From contig JAPKYZ010000026.1 of the NCBI GenBank assembly GCA_026394055.1, forward strand, positions 157,354 to 221,353: DNA of 64,000 bases. Direction: 5' to 3'. Shown piece by piece: positions 58,980 through 64,000 of the stretch. Made by a program: the position numbers and the translations under genes. The notes beneath the pieces are model-generated. The model was not told where the DNA came from and searched no databases. It saw only the letters and a list, made by a program, of their open reading frames with translations. Each line of letters begins with the position of its first letter. Position 1 is the stretch's first letter. Origin of the DNA: Acidobacteriota bacterium. Lineage in GTDB: Bacteria; Acidobacteriota; Terriglobia; Bryobacterales; Bryobacteraceae.

Positions 58980-59723
58980 CTAAAACTCCTGCTGCACGGG
59001 CAGGTGGGCGATCAACCAGTCGAGCATCGCCCGCTGGATCTCGTGGCCGCCGGAGCGGGCTTCGATGTTCACGTAGCGCTTGCCTCGCAAGGCGCATTGG
59101 CGTGAGAGCGACCCGTCGTCCGGCGGTGGCGCGGCTGATTGCAGCACGCAGTTGAAGGGCGATGTCTCCATCAAAGCGAAGTCCCGCGCCGAAGTGGCCA
59201 GCATGAAGTCACCGGGGCGTGAGGGGTCTTTGAAGCTGACTTTCTGGCTCAACGGAATCTCGGTCTCAATCGAGTACCCCACGCCGTTGTTGTGAAGGGC
59301 GATCAACACGCCGCCGTCGCGGGGCAGCAGCGCCTCCAGCAGCTTGGGCCGCTGATGATCGAGGCGCAGCCCGGCATTGATCAATTGCGCTTCGCTCCAC
59401 TGGCGGTTGCGGCGGCGCAGGCTGCGTTCGGCTCCGGCGTGCGAGAAGAGGCGGTTGGGATCGATCCACCCACCCTCCACCGGAATCTCGCGCCGCTCGC
59501 TTTCAATAAAGAAACTCATCCCCACGGGAGCCGCTTGTTGCAGCACCGAACGTGCGGTCGATTCATCGCCGTGGATATGCAAGAAGCGCCAGGAGGAGCG
59601 GCCGTGCCGCGCCACTCGGAGTGCCGTATCGCCCATCGCCAGCTTACGCGGCCGGAAGGGCCACCAAGCCCCCATGCCCAAGAAGAAATCCCGGCGGCTG
59701 GCCGCATGAAAACCCGGTGTCAT
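58980..59723 (-). CDS. Tat-exported protein with M14-like zinc motif, unknown
   Basis: A 247-residue protein with a Tat-like signal ([14 protein letters not shown]). The segment [19 protein letters not shown] has an H-x-x-E motif (HGDE). A histidine about 110 residues later ([17 protein letters not shown]) could complete an M14-type zinc site, as in carboxypeptidases and AstE/aspartoacylase-like amidases. The block [11 protein letters not shown] is conserved-looking but I cannot name the family. The ATG at 59723 was chosen, 22 bases from the divergent glutamate dehydrogenase start; the longer frame to 59843 lies over that gene. A peptide- or amide-hydrolase role is inference. Confidence 0.5.
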   Translation of the reverse strand: MTPGFHAASRRDFFLGMGAWWPFRPRKLAMGDTALRVARHGRSSWRFLHIHGDESTARSVLQQAAPVGMSFFIESERREIPVEGGWIDPNRLFSHAGAERSLRRRNRQWSEAQLINAGLRLDHQRPKLLEALLPRDGGVLIALHNNGVGYSIETEIPLSQKVSFKDPSRPGDFMLATSARDFALMETSPFNCVLQSAAPPPDDGSLSRQCALRGKRYVNIEARSGGHEIQRAMLDWLIAHLPVQQEF

Positions 59724-59745
59724 AATCAAGATTGAAGGAGAAACC

Positions 59746-61047
<1,302 letters not shown>

Positions 61048-63573
61048 TTGATGGACGCCGCACGCACGCCGCTGATGCGGCAGTATCATTCCGTGAAGGA
61101 GCAGGTGCCCGGGGCCCTGCTGCTGTTCCGTCTGGGCGATTTCTACGAGCTCTTCTACGAGGACGCCGTCACGGCAGCTAAGGAACTCGAGATCACGCTC
61201 ACGGCCCGCAACAAGGAGCAGGGCCAGCCGATCCCGATGTGCGGCGTGCCCTATCATGCGGCGGAGAACTATATCGCGCGCCTGGTGCAGCGCGGCTATC
61301 GCGTCGCCATCTGCGAACAGATGGAGCAGCCGGGCCCCGGCAAGAAGCTGGTGCGGCGGGATCTGACCCGCATCGTCACCCCCGGCACGGCCACGGATGC
61401 GGGCCTGTTGCGATCTGGCGAGAACAACTGGCTCGCAGCGATTCTCCGTGATGGCACCCGCGCAGGCGTAGCCTTTGCCGACGTGTCGACGGGCGAATTC
61501 CGCGCCACTGAACTGGAAGCATCAGAAGCAGCGCTGCTGGTGGAAACGCTGGGTGCGCGCGAGATCCTGGAGCCGGGGCGGCTGCCAATGGAGGCGTGGA
61601 TGTTCGGCGCCGACTATGGCGACCGCACGTTGAAGGAGCACTTTTCGCTGCTGTCGCTCGATGGCTGCGGCCTCGGTGGCAAGCTGCTGGCGGTGGGCGC
61701 GGCGGGCGCGATTCTGCATTACCTCAAAGACACGCAGCGGGCGGCGCTCGATCACCTGGACCGGCCGGGCTGGTTTGAACGCTCCGCCGCGATGATCCTT
61801 GATCCGGTGACGGTGCGCAATCTGGAGCTAGTGGAGCCACTGTTTGCCGAAGACAAGGGATCGAAGCAAGCCACGCTGATCTCGACGATTGACCGCACGG
61901 CGACAGGCCCTGGGGCGCGGCTGCTGCGGCGGCGGCTGCTGCAACCCTCCTTTGACCGCGCCGAGATTGAGGCGCGCCTCGATGCGGTGGCGGAGCTGGC
62001 CGGGGCCACGATCACGCGGACGGAGATCCGCAAAGTACTGGGCCGGATTTTGGACCTGGAGCGCTTGCTGGCGAAGGTAACGCTGGGTTCGGCGAATCCC
62101 CGTGAGCTGCTGGCCCTCGGGCGGTCCGCGGCAGAGCTGCCAGAACTTTCCCGGTTGACCGCCAGCCTGACCACGGCGCAGCGCGTCGAAGAAACGCTGG
62201 ACGACATCCGGCAGCGCATCTTGTCGACGCTGGCTGATGAGCCGCCGATCGACTTAACCGATGGCGGCACCATCCGCCAGGGCTGTTCGAGCGAGCTCGA
62301 TGAGCTGCGCGACATCCAGACCAACGCCAAGCAGTACATCGCGAGCATCGAAGCCCGCGAGCGGACGCGCACGACGATCCAGTCGCTGAAGGTCCGCTTC
62401 AACAACGTTTTCGGCTACTACATCGAGGTCTCAAAGCCCAACCTGCCGCTGGTGCCCGCCGACTATGAGCGCAAGCAGACCCTGGTCAACGCGGAGCGGT
62501 TCACGACGCCCGAGCTGAAAGAGCTGGAAGTCAAGATCCTCGAAGCGCAGGACCGCATCCTCACGATCGAGCGCGCCATGTTCGACGAGATCCGCAAGCA
62601 TGTCGCAAGCGTTGCAGGCCGCGTCCGGGTGGCGGCGGCCACCGTGGCGGCGGTGGATGTGGAGGCCGCACTCGGCGAGCTGGCGGTGGAGCGGCGTTAC
62701 GCCCGCCCCAAGTTCTCCGACGACGGCATCCTGCAGATTGAAGGCGGCCGCCACCCGGTGATTGAGGCGCTGGCCGAGCGCGATGCGCAGCGCTTTATCG
62801 CCAACGACCTTTATCTCGACCCGGCACGCTTTCTGGCCCTGATCACCGGCCCCAACATGGGCGGCAAATCCACCTATCTGCGGCAGGCGGCGTTGATCTC
62901 GATCATGGCCCAGATGGGCAGCTTTGTCCCGGCGTCGGCGGCCACGCTGCCGGTGGTGGACCGCGTGTTCACCCGCATCGGCGCCGCCGATAATCTGTCG
63001 CGCGGCCGGTCCACGTTTATGGTGGAGATGACGGAGACGGCGCTGATCCTGAACACGGCCACGGCGAACAGCTTAATCATCCTCGATGAGATCGGACGCG
63101 GCACCTCCACCTACGATGGCCTGGCCATTGCCTGGGCTGTGGCGGAACACATCCATCACCAGATCCGCGCCAAGACACTCTTCGCGACGCATTATCACGA
63201 GCTGACCGTGCTCGAAGATACGTTGCCCGGCGTGATCAACCTGCGGGTGACCGTGAAGGAGCGCGGCGACCAGATCATCTTCTTGCGCAAAGTCGAGCCG
63301 GGCGCGGCTGACAAGAGCTACGGCATTGAAGTGGCGCGCCTAGCGGCGTTGCCCGATGCGGTGATCACGCGTGCCCGACAGATCCTGAAGCTGCATGAGA
63401 AGACGGAGCGCGCGGTATCGGGCGAAGCTTCTCCGGAGCCAGTCCAGATCCGTTTGTTCGAGCCCGTCACCGGCGACATTGCGGAACGCATCCGGGCGTT
63501 GCAGCTCGACGAGCTGCGGCCCATCGAGGCACTGCAGGTGCTCGCCGATCTACAGAAGCAGTTGCGGCAATGA
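61048..63573 (+). CDS. mutS: DNA mismatch repair protein MutS
   Basis: An 841-residue protein that recognises mismatches and starts mismatch repair. The mismatch-binding FYE motif is in GDFYELFYEDAVTAAKELEITLTAR. Walker A is ITGPNMGGKSTYLRQAALI near residues 600-615, Walker B is IILDEIGRGTSTYDG, and the C-terminal helix-turn-helix follows ATHYHELT. It starts at TTG 61048 or ATG 61051, directly after the gdhA stop, so it may be read from the same transcript. All domains (I-V) are intact. No mutL is in the window. Confidence 0.97.
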   Translation: MMDAARTPLMRQYHSVKEQVPGALLLFRLGDFYELFYEDAVTAAKELEITLTARNKEQGQPIPMCGVPYHAAENYIARLVQRGYRVAICEQMEQPGPGKKLVRRDLTRIVTPGTATDAGLLRSGENNWLAAILRDGTRAGVAFADVSTGEFRATELEASEAALLVETLGAREILEPGRLPMEAWMFGADYGDRTLKEHFSLLSLDGCGLGGKLLAVGAAGAILHYLKDTQRAALDHLDRPGWFERSAAMILDPVTVRNLELVEPLFAEDKGSKQATLISTIDRTATGPGARLLRRRLLQPSFDRAEIEARLDAVAELAGATITRTEIRKVLGRILDLERLLAKVTLGSANPRELLALGRSAAELPELSRLTASLTTAQRVEETLDDIRQRILSTLADEPPIDLTDGGTIRQGCSSELDELRDIQTNAKQYIASIEARERTRTTIQSLKVRFNNVFGYYIEVSKPNLPLVPADYERKQTLVNAERFTTPELKELEVKILEAQDRILTIERAMFDEIRKHVASVAGRVRVAAATVAAVDVEAALGELAVERRYARPKFSDDGILQIEGGRHPVIEALAERDAQRFIANDLYLDPARFLALITGPNMGGKSTYLRQAALISIMAQMGSFVPASAATLPVVDRVFTRIGAADNLSRGRSTFMVEMTETALILNTATANSLIILDEIGRGTSTYDGLAIAWAVAEHIHHQIRAKTLFATHYHELTVLEDTLPGVINLRVTVKERGDQIIFLRKVEPGAADKSYGIEVARLAALPDAVITRARQILKLHEKTERAVSGEASPEPVQIRLFEPVTGDIAERIRALQLDELRPIEALQVLADLQKQLRQ

Positions 63574-63595
63574 CCAACATTGAAGGGGGCCTGCG

Positions 63596-64000
63596 ATGCG
63601 GGTAGCGGGAATCATGTCGGGCACCTCGCTTGACGGCATTGATGTGGCGATTGTCGACATCCGGGGCCGCAAGCTCAAGGTGGAGGCGTTTTCATCGACG
63701 CCCTATCCGCGCCGGATCCGCGAGGCGATTCTGGGCGTCTCCAATACCACCTGCCACTCGGGCACCATTGCGCGGCTGCACTTTCTCCTGGCGGAGCTCT
63801 ACGCGGAGGCGGTGATCAAGCTGTGTGATCCGCAGACGCTGGACCTGGTGGGCTGCCACGGGCAGACGATCTTTCACGAAGGCCGCCCGCGCCCGATGGA
63901 GGGCCGCAAGATCGCGAGCACTCTGCAGATTGGCGATGGCAGCGTGTTGGCCGAGCGGCTGGGCGTTCCGGTGGTGAGCGACTTCCGGCCGCGCGATATC
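63596..64000 (+). CDS. anmK: Anhydro-N-acetylmuramic acid kinase, N-terminal part
   Basis: The gene runs off the end of the window, leaving 135 residues. The start VAGIMSGTSLDGIDVAIVDI is the AnmK ATP-binding signature, and CHGQTIFHEG plus LQIGDGSVLAERLGVPVVSDFRPRDI are further family motifs. The enzyme cleaves and phosphorylates anhydro-MurNAc to MurNAc 6-phosphate in cell-wall recycling. The ATG at 63596 follows a GAAGGGGG ribosome site, 22 bases after mutS. Confidence 0.93.
   Translation, partial: MRVAGIMSGTSLDGIDVAIVDIRGRKLKVEAFSSTPYPRRIREAILGVSNTTCHSGTIARLHFLLAELYAEAVIKLCDPQTLDLVGCHGQTIFHEGRPRPMEGRKIASTLQIGDGSVLAERLGVPVVSDFRPRDI

Overview
The window looks like chromosomal DNA of an Acidobacteriota bacterium of the Bryobacterales/Solibacter type. 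The support is: high GC; a protein with the C-terminal domain expanded in Solibacter (TIGR03437 type); a PEP-CTERM secreted protein; an Oar-like TonB-dependent receptor barrel without a plug; four Tat-signal proteins; DUF433/DUF5615 and Uma2 genes; and short GC-rich palindromic repeats between genes. I see no rRNA, tRNA, CRISPR array, prophage or insertion sequence. The assignment is an inference from gene content, not a database result.

Layout. 1-7.7 kb: end of an S9 peptidase, threonine synthase, a lipid A-type acyltransferase, then a tight same-strand run of sugar-phosphate genes (HAD phosphatase, a deoxyhypusine-synthase-like protein, PfkB kinase, ROK kinase, SIS isomerase) and a small ATPase. 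7.7-9.7 kb: motA-motB with no other flagellar genes. 9.8-12.9 kb, minus strand: a PEP-CTERM protein and an osmoprotectant ABC transporter whose ATPase/permease junction is built from short tandem repeats. 13-18 kb: an Rrf2 regulator with a clear palindrome beside it, glycogen phosphorylase, a cysteine-rich small protein and a zinc alcohol dehydrogenase. 18-18.9 kb: DUF5615/DUF433 toxin-antitoxin-like genes. 18.9-24 kb: a Cna-B-like secreted protein, a large M14 peptidase, and a second threonine synthase with a one-base deletion in its PLP-lysine motif.

24-28.8 kb: an RRM protein, mnmA and a cysteine desulfurase (a working tRNA-thiolation pair), a DUF62 SAM hydrolase-like gene, then small toxin-antitoxin genes, one of them frameshifted. 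28.9-34.2 kb: an unknown secreted protein, a 739-base gene-free stretch, a DEAD-box helicase and glycogen branching enzyme. 34.2-36.1 kb: a DUF2141-SDR-TetR operon with two matching operator-like sites. 36.2-49.6 kb: adenosine deaminase family protein, a matrixin-like protease, Gfo/Idh oxidoreductase, a zinc ribbon, membrane-fusion protein, TPR protein, DMT transporter, AlaX, a TIGR03437 protein, a lone nuoA, cysE, a propeller-like protein and an M20 peptidase. 49.6-64 kb: Uma2, cupin, glutaminyl cyclase-like M28, CarD with a good promoter, an isomerase fragment, the TonB-type barrel, lepA, another Uma2, a TIM-barrel isomerase, an M14-like unknown, glutamate dehydrogenase, mutS and the start of anmK.

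The points most worth following up are the 2.8-7.0 kb sugar cluster with its deoxyhypusine-synthase-like member; the three-copy palindromic repeat (2713, 25619, 43255); a four-arm cloverleaf-like element at 48188-48326; the repeated start-site module in the ABC operon; the two TetR operators; and two single-base frameshifts that may be real decay or sequence errors.
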